Below are positions 7,046 to 15,270 of a stretch of DNA of 26,356 nt, piece by piece. Each line of letters starts with the position of its first letter. Positions within the stretch are counted from its first letter, which is position 1. A program made the translations under genes and the position numbers. The notes beneath the pieces were generated by a model, which was not told the origin of the DNA, searched no databases, and saw only the letters and a program-made list of their open reading frames with translations. This DNA is from Melioribacteraceae bacterium (GTDB taxonomy: Bacteria; Bacteroidota; Ignavibacteria; Ignavibacteriales; Melioribacteraceae), in contig JALNXG010000056.1 in the NCBI GenBank assembly GCA_023230485.1, positions 1-26,356 on the forward strand, given 5' to 3'.

Positions 7046-8524
7046 CTATTTTATTAGTGTAAACTTTTTAACAGATACAAAATTTCCCGCAGTTATTTGG
7101 TAAAAATATACACCGCTGGAAAGCCCCATACCATTAAACTCAATTTCATACGTGCCGGCAGGTTTATGTTCATTTACCAGAACTGCAACCTCTTTACCTA
7201 AAAGGTCAAAAACCTTTAGAGTTACATTTCCGGAAATAGGCAAATTAAATCTGATCATAGTAGTTGGATTGAACGGATTGGGGTAGTTTTGCATCAATTC
7301 AAATTGTGTCGGAATATTGTTTGCTTCTTCTTCAACGCCAACAATTGTAATCTTCCCTTTAGAAAAATATACATCTTTATCATCGGAGCGATTGTCTGAC
7401 CAAACAGAATAAAATGTATCATCGGCATCAATCACTATTGAAGGATTTTGTGCATTAGCATTTGCACCACTAATAAATACTGTTGTGGGGAAACTGACAC
7501 CTTGGTCGTTTGATTTGGAACAGAACAAACCATTTTGTTGAGAAGTATATTGAGGATAAGCAATATATATTTCCTCAATAGAATTAACGGTTAGAGAAGG
7601 AGAACCCCAACCACCGATTGCAATTACTTTTTCTGCTCCCGCACTAAATGAAGTACCGCCATTTGAAGACTTTCCAAACATAATTAGTCTATTGCTTCCT
7701 TGATCATCGTCTTCTTGTCTCCATGCGACATATACATTTGAACCAAAAGCTGCTACACTTGGTCCTGTTCGTATCTTTGCACTGCTCCCTGAAATATCAT
7801 TTACCCTAATATTAGTTCCAAAACTTACACCATTATCTGTTGATTTAGCTAAATAGATATCTGTTCCGGTTCCGTTTCTTCTTCCGTCATTCCAAACACA
7901 ATATATATTGCCGCTGTTATCAATAGACATATTACTAGGAGAATCAAATTTAATGTTGTCTATTTCAGCATCGGATATTTCATAAGGTGTTTCAAAAGTA
8001 GTGCCACCGTTTGTAGATTTTGCAAAAAAGTATCCTATTTTGTTATTAGGTTTTTGTTTATAGAAGGATACATAAACATTGCTGCCATAGACAGCGATTG
8101 ATGCAAATATTCCATCAGCAGATACTGTTACTTGAGGAGAAAATGATTGTGCTTGATCTGTTGACTTTGCAAAATATATTCCATTAATACTTTCGCCGAC
8201 TAACCCTGACAAAGCAACATACACCGAACCATCATTATCGGAAGTAATTGAACCAAATATTAGCGGGGCAGTGCTAACCTGAACTCCATTGCCGAATGTT
8301 ACACCACCATCAGTTGATTTTGATACATAAGAGAGATAAGTGCTATTCATATCTTGCCAAAGAAGATAAATATTACTGCCAACTACTGCGATTGAATTGC
8401 CACCATCAGTATCTTGATCTCCAACGGTTAGATGATTGACTTTGACATTAGTATAGTTTTGTCCAAGAATAGGATTTGAAATTACAAAAAAGGTAGCTAT
8501 TAAAAGAATAATAGATGCTTTCAT
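7046..8524 (-). CDS. secreted Asp-box (BNR) beta-propeller protein with T9SS sorting domain
   Basis: The 492-residue protein has a signal peptide (1-22, ending I-L-G-Q). Six sialidase-type Asp-box motifs of the form KSTDGGVTF start at residues 69, 120, 169, 227, 285 and 337, with a degenerate seventh near 388, which fits a six- or seven-bladed propeller. Asp-boxes are structural; I see no sialidase catalytic arginine triad, so a binding or structural role is likelier than glycosidase activity. Residues about 412-492 are a T9SS type A sorting domain starting NYPNPFNPTT and ending VKKFTLIK, which directs the protein through the outer membrane to the surface. AAAGGAG lies 8 bases before the ATG. 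It shares the sorting-domain style of the VIT/vWA gene upstream. Confidence 0.88.
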   Translation of the reverse strand: MKASIILLIATFFVISNPILGQNYTNVKVNHLTVGDQDTDGGNSIAVVGSNIYLLWQDMNSTYLSYVSKSTDGGVTFGNGVQVSTAPLIFGSITSDNDGSVYVALSGLVGESINGIYFAKSTDQAQSFSPQVTVSADGIFASIAVYGSNVYVSFYKQKPNNKIGYFFAKSTNGGTTFETPYEISDAEIDNIKFDSPSNMSIDNSGNIYCVWNDGRRNGTGTDIYLAKSTDNGVSFGTNIRVNDISGSSAKIRTGPSVAAFGSNVYVAWRQEDDDQGSNRLIMFGKSSNGGTSFSAGAEKVIAIGGWGSPSLTVNSIEEIYIAYPQYTSQQNGLFCSKSNDQGVSFPTTVFISGANANAQNPSIVIDADDTFYSVWSDNRSDDKDVYFSKGKITIVGVEEEANNIPTQFELMQNYPNPFNPTTMIRFNLPISGNVTLKVFDLLGKEVAVLVNEHKPAGTYEIEFNGMGLSSGVYFYQITAGNFVSVKKFTLIK

Positions 8525-8683
8525 TTGTTTCTCCTTTGTTTTCTTACTTTATATAGTGAACTTATGAATTCAACTAAATGGTAGAAATCAGAAAAAGGGG
8601 AGCAAAATTTTAATGGATAGAGTTATCCTAATCCCATTTATAATGTAATATTTTTTTTAACAAAATTAAATAGAGGGTTAGTT
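8525..8683. other. spacer between BNR gene and glycine-rich gene
   Basis: The 159 bp upstream of the BNR gene hold its AAGGAG ribosome site (about 8531-8537) and presumably its promoter. No hairpin with a T-run follows the glycine-rich gene's stop, so the two may share a transcript. I see no other feature. Confidence 0.4.
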
Positions 8684-9064
8684 TTATTGTTGCGGGATTT
8701 TAATTACAATCTTTGATTCACTAATAATCCCATACGTTGTTCCAATAACAGCTCCCTCAAATGTTGAGTAAAGAAGAAAATTTATGTCTAGTCCCGGATC
8801 TCCTTTACCCCCACTCATTACTGAGGGTGAAATACCAACACCACTGCTGATCCTTGTTCCATTAATAAAACCTTCAATAGCACCTCTAACCGGTTGAGAA
8901 AAACTAATTGTTGATATACGATCTGTAGTTATAGTAATGAATTCATTTGTAGAGTTTTCAATAAAGCCGGTTGTATCTTCGGAAATTTTTAATTCCTTAA
9001 CTTGATATTCATTTTTATCAATTGTTTGAATTATAAGGTCATATCTATCTTTACAAATCTGCAA
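8684..9064 (-). CDS. glycine-rich envelope-type protein, probably 5'-truncated
   Basis: The open frame gives 126 residues, but its only start is a TTG at 9062-9064 that lies in the T-run of the terminator of the upstream gene, with no ribosome site. The N-terminal part (CKDRYDLIIQTIDKNEYQVK, then beta-rich sequence to about residue 60) resembles the middle of secreted proteins of this lineage, and the second half has glycine-zipper stretches (GAIEGFINGT, GAVIGTTYGI). A signal or lipoprotein peptide would be expected ahead of it and is absent. It may be a truncated, silent gene, or be read through from the VIT gene. A second, shorter copy of its 3' end lies at 6834-7045. Confidence 0.45.
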   Translation of the reverse strand: MQICKDRYDLIIQTIDKNEYQVKELKISEDTTGFIENSTNEFITITTDRISTISFSQPVRGAIEGFINGTRISSGVGISPSVMSGGKGDPGLDINFLLYSTFEGAVIGTTYGIISESKIVIKIPQQ

Positions 9065-9098
9065 AAAAAAGCCCGATAATTGTTGTTATCGGGCTTTA
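9063..9098 (-). terminator. strong intrinsic terminator of the VIT/vWA gene
   Basis: A perfect 9-bp stem, GCCCGATAA (9071-9079) with 9086-9094, has a 6-base loop and is extended by A-T pairs. On the minus strand it is followed by eight T residues (9063-9070). It lies about 90 bp behind the VIT/vWA stop and directly abuts the open frame at 8684-9064. Confidence 0.85.
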
Positions 9099-9188
9099 GT
9101 TGTTTTATAGAATTAACTTTTTATTTACAGAAAAGCAGCTTTGAAATTCCTTTCATATTTGACACAATTGTTATCTCGCTTGCTTACA

Positions 9189-11951
9189 TTATTTCATTAA
9201 TAATAGCTTATTTGTAAGAATATTTTCTTTCCCGGTTTTACTATCGGTAACAACGAATCTTACTATATATAAGCCGCTACTTACTGAAGTGCCATAATTA
9301 TTTTTTCCATACCATGTAAATGTTTTCACGCCGGATACACTGGAAACATCGGCAAGATCTTTTACTCTCTCGCCCAAGATATTATAGATGATTGCCGTTA
9401 CGTTAGATATTGATTTTAAGTTTAGTTTAATTGTCGCCATATTATTAAAAGGATTGGGGTAAATAGCAACTGAAATAGAATCGATATCTTCTATATTTTC
9501 TTCATTAATAACTGAAAGGTCGCTTTCATCCAAAGGATTTCTTAAGAAATGAAATCTATCATCAGGTTCTAATGCCAGCAGTGCGGTATAATCCGTGAGT
9601 AAGTTATGCTTCATTGATAGCTCTAATACTTTGGCGGTATCTATTGGATTTTCATAAAAAAGATCTTTTATTTTTTCATTTCCTAACATTGATTTTACAA
9701 TCTCATTATTTGTTGTTGAATCACGAGGAACCAAAAATGTGAAGGTTCCTAAGCTTTCGCTTACGTCTCCTTCGAACCTACCTGAAATGTTAAACTTTAT
9801 CGAATTGATCGCATCTGATAGACCAAGGAAAAATCTCGGCTTATTTGGATCGGAAATTTTATTTACTTCACGCATTTCAAAAATTTGCCCTGAACCATTA
9901 TCCACTGCTGCATTAATTTTCAGTTCTTTCATAAACGGGATAGCATAAGGAGAAAATGCGGACGTGATATACGACCAGTCATTCAAATGCTTTTCTAAGT
10001 GAAGTCCATTGCTCTCTTCGGCAAGTTTTTTTAGAAGATATCCGCTTCCATAATATTCGGTTAAGCCGTCAATTATATATCCCGGAGTAATTATATCACT
10101 TTCCAATAGATTCACAGAAGAAAATTTGGGAAAATTTCCCGCATATCCATTTATATATTCTTTAGCAATATTATTGGCATCAACTTTCGCAATCAACGAG
10201 TCGGAGTCGCTCAGAAGTATAACCTTTGTAAAATTGTTGATACTATATTCATTTTTGATATGCGCTAATAAATCATCTAAATTGAATGGATTTTTGCTTG
10301 AATTAATACTTAGTAATGGTGGGTTTAATAAACTCTTTATTCCCGCATCATCTTTCATCGACCATATACCTGAGACAACAATTAATCCGTTTCCTATTTT
10401 TTTGGATATAACGGCAGCATCACCATCTTTATCGCGTAATTCGATTTTAACGTCCGGGTCGGTAGTTTCCAAAAAATAAGAGGCATTCCTAGTAATAGTT
10501 TCCGGAAAAGAGGATGCAATATTTCCATCTGAATTTCTATATAAAGTAACTGCATCGTGAATAACTTTTTTGACTTTTAACCCTTGGATATAATGTCTTG
10601 CCAATATTTCGGAATTTTCTCTATTATAATCATAATAGCTTAAGAATCTTCCCCCATTAATAAACAACGAATCCAGCCTTTCAATTACCTGGTTTGCTGT
10701 CTCTTGATCAATCCTGTAATCAAATCCGTGAGCATAGGCAGCAACCACATCAAATTTAGTAATAGAGTTAATTGCGTCTTGAATTCTATCAAATTGGGTT
10801 ACATTTGCAATAGAAGAAAGGTCATTAAAACTCCAATTATTAACGGCATCATGGTCACAAAAAAGTAAATTGGTCGAATGCGCTTCATTAAGAGTTTTTG
10901 CAAAATCACTTTGCTCAAAATTGTCTAAAGCCTTATTTATATTTAAGGAAGTTGCATGTAAAAATGAGTGTGTATAATCGACTATTTCTCCATTGCCCGA
11001 AACCAGTAATTTGAAATTATCATTTTCTTTCAATGAACTCTTAATCAACGAACGATAAATTGGTAGCTTATTCGGTAAATCTTTTCTTAGAGAACCGCTG
11101 AAATCCATTGCAAAAAGAATATTGTGGGATGATGAATCCGGCTTAACCTCAAAAAAGTTTTCGGGCAAAATACCAAGTTGGAAGTACGTACTATCGCTTT
11201 TATCCTGATATCCGTTTATGTAATAACCATCAGAAAACTCAGTATTAAATTCCATATTTAGCGAAGAGAGAGATGAAATGTCATCTATCAAAACGTGTTT
11301 ATATTTGTAATTGAGTGTATCGGTAAGTTCAACAAATTCTTTTTGGGGTAACTCTGAGATTTTAGGAACACACCATATATTGGTTTTGTATCGAAAAAGA
11401 ATCTCAAGCGGTTTTTTACTCGAGTTGTTTGATAGCAGCATTTTTAGAGGTAATTCTGCAGTTGCTTGATTTCCATACCATCTTGTAGGAACTATAAAGG
11501 TGATCTTTACTTTTCTAAAACTTCCGGCAGCCAAAGGATAAATCCTAAGTTCATATTGTGTCCCGGTTTTGGTTAAAAATGCGGGGTCATATTTTGTGGC
11601 AGCTATGCTGTCGTATATTCCTCTTGCAGTCCACGTATCGTACATTTGAGCTTGCATCACACTATCGCCCATCCATAGCCACATATCTTTAACGACTGCA
11701 TCTTTTGGTAACTCGAAGCGATGAACAATTTCGAGAAGGCTTGATGAAAACTGATTTCTCTCCGAGTATTCTAAATACAATGACTGCTCTACATAACTTC
11801 CGAAGGGTTCTATAACGAGGGTTGTTTTTTCAATATAACCCTTTTTCGAGCCATATAAATTTTTATCTTTTACCGATAAATCATTTGAAGCGAGTAAAAA
11901 TGAATTAATAGAGATAATAAAAATAATAGATCTAAAAACAATACTTTTCAT
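9189..11951 (-). CDS. secreted VIT/vWA-domain protein with T9SS sorting domain, 920 aa
   Basis: A signal peptide (1-21) leads into a VIT domain (about 40-165; VIEPFGSYVEQSLYLEY, YDTWTARGIYDS), the module that precedes von Willebrand A domains in inter-alpha-trypsin inhibitor-like proteins. The vWA domain starts near 278 with the metal-binding MIDAS motif D283-F-S285-G-S287. Its fold is interrupted by an insertion of about 185 residues (360-545), then resumes with FTKVILLSDSDS (574-585). The insertion has the pattern of a glutamine-amidotransferase-like fold (FDVVAAYAHG; INGGRF; GNGLIVVSG) without an obvious catalytic Cys. Residues about 835-920 are a T9SS sorting domain (YPNPFNNMATIKLNL). GAGGAG sits 7 bases before the ATG. 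It is probably a metal-dependent adhesion or surface-assembly protein; the ligand is unknown. Confidence 0.88.
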   Translation of the reverse strand: MKSIVFRSIIFIISINSFLLASNDLSVKDKNLYGSKKGYIEKTTLVIEPFGSYVEQSLYLEYSERNQFSSSLLEIVHRFELPKDAVVKDMWLWMGDSVMQAQMYDTWTARGIYDSIAATKYDPAFLTKTGTQYELRIYPLAAGSFRKVKITFIVPTRWYGNQATAELPLKMLLSNNSSKKPLEILFRYKTNIWCVPKISELPQKEFVELTDTLNYKYKHVLIDDISSLSSLNMEFNTEFSDGYYINGYQDKSDSTYFQLGILPENFFEVKPDSSSHNILFAMDFSGSLRKDLPNKLPIYRSLIKSSLKENDNFKLLVSGNGEIVDYTHSFLHATSLNINKALDNFEQSDFAKTLNEAHSTNLLFCDHDAVNNWSFNDLSSIANVTQFDRIQDAINSITKFDVVAAYAHGFDYRIDQETANQVIERLDSLFINGGRFLSYYDYNRENSEILARHYIQGLKVKKVIHDAVTLYRNSDGNIASSFPETITRNASYFLETTDPDVKIELRDKDGDAAVISKKIGNGLIVVSGIWSMKDDAGIKSLLNPPLLSINSSKNPFNLDDLLAHIKNEYSINNFTKVILLSDSDSLIAKVDANNIAKEYINGYAGNFPKFSSVNLLESDIITPGYIIDGLTEYYGSGYLLKKLAEESNGLHLEKHLNDWSYITSAFSPYAIPFMKELKINAAVDNGSGQIFEMREVNKISDPNKPRFFLGLSDAINSIKFNISGRFEGDVSESLGTFTFLVPRDSTTNNEIVKSMLGNEKIKDLFYENPIDTAKVLELSMKHNLLTDYTALLALEPDDRFHFLRNPLDESDLSVINEENIEDIDSISVAIYPNPFNNMATIKLNLKSISNVTAIIYNILGERVKDLADVSSVSGVKTFTWYGKNNYGTSVSSGLYIVRFVVTDSKTGKENILTNKLLLMK

Positions 11952-12189
11952 AATGACTCCTCTTTAACTTATTTAAACACATATCGACTTTGTTACTAAG
12001 CCGCCGCCAAATACTAAAATGCAGCTTTGAAAAACGCAGCCAATAATTATATATAGATTTATTTCGTTGACTTCACTTGAAAAGTAATTAATTTTATTTT
12101 ACAATATTAATGTAAAAAAAAATCCCAACATATTTTAATGCATTCGGCTTGAAAAACTGATTAGGCATTTTAGATCTTGCATAAACAAA
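11952..12189. other. upstream region of VIT/vWA gene
   Basis: The region holds the ribosome site AGAGGAG (about 11958-11964 on the minus strand) and must contain the promoter of the VIT/vWA gene; I cannot pick a convincing -35/-10 pair. GCAGCTTTGAAA at 12021-12032 also occurs at 9135-9146, on the other side of that gene. No coding frame or RNA gene is visible. Confidence 0.45.
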
Positions 12190-12220
12190 AAAAGCCCGAA
12201 AACTTTAATTTTCGGGCTTT
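12187..12220 (-). terminator. intrinsic terminator of the initiator tRNA
   Basis: AGCCCGAAAA (12193-12202) pairs with 12209-12218 over a 6-base loop, and on the minus strand runs into a T-tract (12187-12193). It starts 5 bases after the tRNA 3' end. Confidence 0.85.
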
Positions 12221-12225
12221 TGTAG

Positions 12226-12298
<73 letters not shown>

Positions 12299-12312
12299 AT
12301 ATTTAGACGACA

Positions 12313-12341
12313 AATATACTAAATTACTCTCCGCTTGTCAA
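12313..12341 (-). promoter_or_regulatory. promoter of the initiator tRNA
   Basis: On the minus strand a perfect TTGACA (12336-12341) is followed by exactly 17 bp and TATATT (12313-12318). The predicted start near 12306 is about 8 bases before the mature tRNA. It is the clearest promoter in the window and shows that this organism uses classical sigma-70-type boxes. Confidence 0.8.
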
Positions 12342-12401
12342 ATATTACCTTTTATACTATTTATTACTTGATAGTTTCCATTAGTTTGTTAAATTTTGAT
12401 C

Positions 12402-12407
12402 TATAAT
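12402..12407 (+). promoter_or_regulatory. possible -10 box of recN
   Basis: TATAAT at 12402-12407 sits 12 bases before the recN ATG. Transcription would start near 12414, leaving a leader of only about 6 bases and no ribosome site. No clear -35 box lies at 16-18 bp. If real, recN would have a nearly leaderless message. No recognisable SOS box is seen. Confidence 0.35.
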
Positions 12408-12419
12408 TTCCGATAACTT

Positions 12420-14126
12420 ATGTTAAAATCGCTTCAAATCAAAGACTACGCCTTAATCGAAAATGTTTTTATCGAGTTCGGCAGAGGATTAAATATTATC
12501 ACGGGCGAAACCGGTGCCGGTAAATCAATCCTTATTGATGCCCTTAGCGTTATTCTCGGTGAACGTGCTTCGGTAGAAGTTATCCGTAAAAGTGCGAATA
12601 AAACTATTGTCGAAGCGATGTTTGATGTTTCCGATCATCGCCGAATAAAATCACTCCTCGAAGAAAATGATATCGAGTTCCACGATGAATTAATTTTAAG
12701 ACGGGAAATTTCATTAAAGAGTTCAAACCGCTGTTTTATTAATGATACACCCGTTACGTTGAATCTCTTAAAAGATGCAGGTGAATTATTAGTCGATCTC
12801 CACGGTCAGCATGAACATCAATCGTTACTTAAGAATGAGCATCATATCGATTTCTTAGATCAATATGTTGATGTTACCGATGATCTCGAAAAATTTAATT
12901 TAGCACGAAAGAAATTAACTTCGATAAAATCGGAATATGAAAAAATTCTTTCAGAGAAAAAATTCTTCGCCGAAAAAAGGGAAGTATATTCTTTCCAGAT
13001 AAAAGAGATCGATGCGATCAATCCCGAAGAAAATGAAGATATTACTTTAGAAGAAGAACTAACGAAATTAGAAAATGCTGAACAGATAATTTCTCTTTCT
13101 AATGAATGTTATGAAATGCTTTTCGATCAAGAAAATGCGGTCTATGATAAACTTGTAGAAGTCCAAAATAAGTTAACTGACCTTGCGCGATTGGATAAAT
13201 ATTTCGGTGAACTTTCCGGCGAAGCCGATTCGGCTCAAGTGATTATTAAAGAACTTGCTCTTTCTCTGCGTGATTATAAATTCAATATCGATCTAGATGC
13301 GGAAAAATTAAATTCACTTCGATCACGTCTCAATAACATTACACATCTAAAGAAACGTTACGGACATGGATCACTCAAAAATTTATTAGAGCATAGAAAA
13401 AAGATCGGCGAAGAATTCGACTTGATAGAAAATTTTGAAGAAAAGATTTCCAATTACAAAAAAGAGATTACAAAATTACAATCTGAATGCGGTACTATCG
13501 CTATCGAGATTTCTGAGAAGAGAAAAAAAGTTGTAAGGAAAGTAAAACAAGAAGTGGAAAATTCTCTTAAGAATCTAGGTATAGCAGATGGAATTTTTGA
13601 AATTAATTTTGCTATGAATGAAACAGAAAATGATTCGGATTCTATTTCGGTAAATGGAAAAAACTATTCTTATAATAGTAAAGGAATTGATAACGTTAAA
13701 TTTTTGATTTCAACGAACCTTGGGGAAGACCCGAAACCATTGGTCAAAGTCGCTTCCGGCGGTGAGGTTTCGCGTGTGATGCTTTCTCTTAAATCCGTTC
13801 TTGCTAAGTCGGATAAACTTCCGATATTGATTTTCGATGAAATTGATACGGGAGTGAGCGGAAGGATTGCGCAGAAAGTGGGACAGGCACTTAAGAATCT
13901 TTCTTCGACTCATCAAATAATTGCAATTACACATCTTCCGCAGATTGCTTCTCTTTCCGATTATCATTATTCTGTTGAAAAGATTAAAATCGAAGATCGA
14001 GTGGTTAGCAATATTCGTGAGCTAAATCAATCGGAAAAGATAAATGAAATTGCTAAATTAATAAGTGGCGAAAAAATTACTGATTCAGCAATAGTGAGCG
14101 CAAAAGAACTTTTAGGAATAAACTAA
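12420..14126 (+). CDS. recN: DNA repair protein RecN
   Basis: RecN is an SMC-like ATPase that acts on double-strand breaks, holding DNA ends and sister chromatids for RecA-dependent repair. The 568-residue length fits the family (E. coli about 553). Walker A is GETGAGKS at 29-36; the RecN-specific DLHGQHEHQ is at 124-132; residues about 150-370 form the short coiled coil; the ABC signature ASGGEVSRVML starts at 445; Walker B LPILIFDEIDTG lies near 467-478, with the His-switch segment IAITHLPQIA after it. All catalytic parts are present. It is the first plus-strand gene after the tRNA and is followed 23 bp later by the DUF6588 gene, which has its own strong ribosome site. Confidence 0.97.
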   Translation: MLKSLQIKDYALIENVFIEFGRGLNIITGETGAGKSILIDALSVILGERASVEVIRKSANKTIVEAMFDVSDHRRIKSLLEENDIEFHDELILRREISLKSSNRCFINDTPVTLNLLKDAGELLVDLHGQHEHQSLLKNEHHIDFLDQYVDVTDDLEKFNLARKKLTSIKSEYEKILSEKKFFAEKREVYSFQIKEIDAINPEENEDITLEEELTKLENAEQIISLSNECYEMLFDQENAVYDKLVEVQNKLTDLARLDKYFGELSGEADSAQVIIKELALSLRDYKFNIDLDAEKLNSLRSRLNNITHLKKRYGHGSLKNLLEHRKKIGEEFDLIENFEEKISNYKKEITKLQSECGTIAIEISEKRKKVVRKVKQEVENSLKNLGIADGIFEINFAMNETENDSDSISVNGKNYSYNSKGIDNVKFLISTNLGEDPKPLVKVASGGEVSRVMLSLKSVLAKSDKLPILIFDEIDTGVSGRIAQKVGQALKNLSSTHQIIAITHLPQIASLSDYHYSVEKIKIEDRVVSNIRELNQSEKINEIAKLISGEKITDSAIVSAKELLGIN

Positions 14127-14149
14127 AATAAATCAAAGCAGGAGGGTGT

Positions 14150-15199
14150 ATGAAAAAATCTTTAATTCTTTTATTGGTTGTCGTAATGACCGGTATGGTT
14201 TCGGCGCAGTCATTAGAAGAAACCTTATCCAACTTATCTGCAACTGCAGGTAAAGCTTATGTAAAACCCGTTTCTTCGGCATTCGGTTCTAACTTAAATT
14301 CCGGTTGGGTGCATGGTGTACCACCTAAATCTTTGATTGGGTTTCATTTCAATTTCAAAGTTGTAGCTATGGGATCATTCTTTTCGGATGATCAAAAAAC
14401 TTTTTCAGAATCAGGAACATTCGTTTTTAGTAATTCGCAGATCGATGCTATTATAAAAAATTCAGGTTACCAACCAGGTACTCCTCAATATAATGCAATT
14501 TATAGCGAAATGCAGAACAAAGCATTCGGTGTTAATTTTAGTGGTCCAACTGTAAATGGTAAAAAAGATGAATTCGTAAAAGTTAATTTCCCGGGTGCTA
14601 AAGTTAATGGTCAAGATGTAGCAAAATATACTGTTAACTTAGATGAAGTAAAAGGATTTCTAGATGAATTACCGGCATTGCCAATGGCAGCCGTTCAAGT
14701 TACTGCCGGTACTGTTCTTGGTACTTATGTCTCTGTTCGCTATTTCCCAAGCATAGATGTTCAAGATATCGGAAAAGTAAGTTTCTGGGGAGCGGGATTA
14801 ATTCATAATATCGGATACTGGATTCCTAATCCATTACCAGTTGATATTGGCGTAGGATTCTTTTTCCAGAATTTGAAGGCTGGTGATATCTTAGAAACAA
14901 ACGCAACTCAATTTGGTCTATACGCTAGTAAAACATTTGGTGGTACAGTTGCATTTACTCCTTACGTTGGTGCTACAATGGAATCTTTTACAACTGATGT
15001 GAGTTATACTTATGAATCAAACCAGATAGATGAACTTGGGTCTAAAGTAAAAGTGCCTATTAAAATGGAACTTGAAGGAGAGAACAAAGTTGGTTTTACG
15101 GTCGGCTTTAATATCAAATTAGCTGTATTAAATATTAATGCTGATTATAAAGCTGCTAAAGTTAGTACAGCTTCTTTGGGTCTATCATTAGGATTCTAA
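14150..15199 (+). CDS. exported DUF6588-family protein
   Basis: The 349-residue protein has a clear signal peptide (1-19, MVSAQ end) and no further membrane segments. Its body has alternating short hydrophobic strands and glycine turns (for example VSFWGAGLIHNIGYWIP, VGFTVGFNIKLAVLNINADY), ending in a final strand S-L-G-L-S-L-G-F. This is the look of an outer-membrane beta-barrel of the DUF6588 family, known in Bacteroidota and relatives and of unknown function. GGAGG lies 6 bases before the ATG, the best ribosome site in the window, which suggests high expression. It follows recN closely but ends at its own terminator. Confidence 0.75.
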   Translation: MKKSLILLLVVVMTGMVSAQSLEETLSNLSATAGKAYVKPVSSAFGSNLNSGWVHGVPPKSLIGFHFNFKVVAMGSFFSDDQKTFSESGTFVFSNSQIDAIIKNSGYQPGTPQYNAIYSEMQNKAFGVNFSGPTVNGKKDEFVKVNFPGAKVNGQDVAKYTVNLDEVKGFLDELPALPMAAVQVTAGTVLGTYVSVRYFPSIDVQDIGKVSFWGAGLIHNIGYWIPNPLPVDIGVGFFFQNLKAGDILETNATQFGLYASKTFGGTVAFTPYVGATMESFTTDVSYTYESNQIDELGSKVKVPIKMELEGENKVGFTVGFNIKLAVLNINADYKAAKVSTASLGLSLGF

Positions 15200-15216
15200 A
15201 AAAATATTAAGAATAA

Positions 15217-15247
15217 GCCCCGGTTCTATGTCGGGGTTTTTATTTTT
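15217..15247 (+). terminator. intrinsic terminator after the DUF6588 gene
   Basis: CCCCG (15218-15222) pairs with CGGGG (15232-15236), extended by weak pairs on the outside, with a 9-base loop, followed by TTTTTATTTTT (15237-15247). It separates the DUF6588 gene from hemW. Confidence 0.8.
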
Positions 15248-15270
15248 GGGTGGGATACAGGACAAAACAT

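Noticed and set aside
7046..8524. Sialidase enzyme call for the Asp-box protein
   Set aside because: Asp-boxes are structural and occur in many propellers; the arginine triad and other catalytic residues of sialidases are not visible.
15250..15270. GTG start for hemW at 15250
   Set aside because: It lies directly behind the terminator T-run, has no ribosome site and adds seven residues not typical of the family; TTG 15271 is well placed after AGGA.
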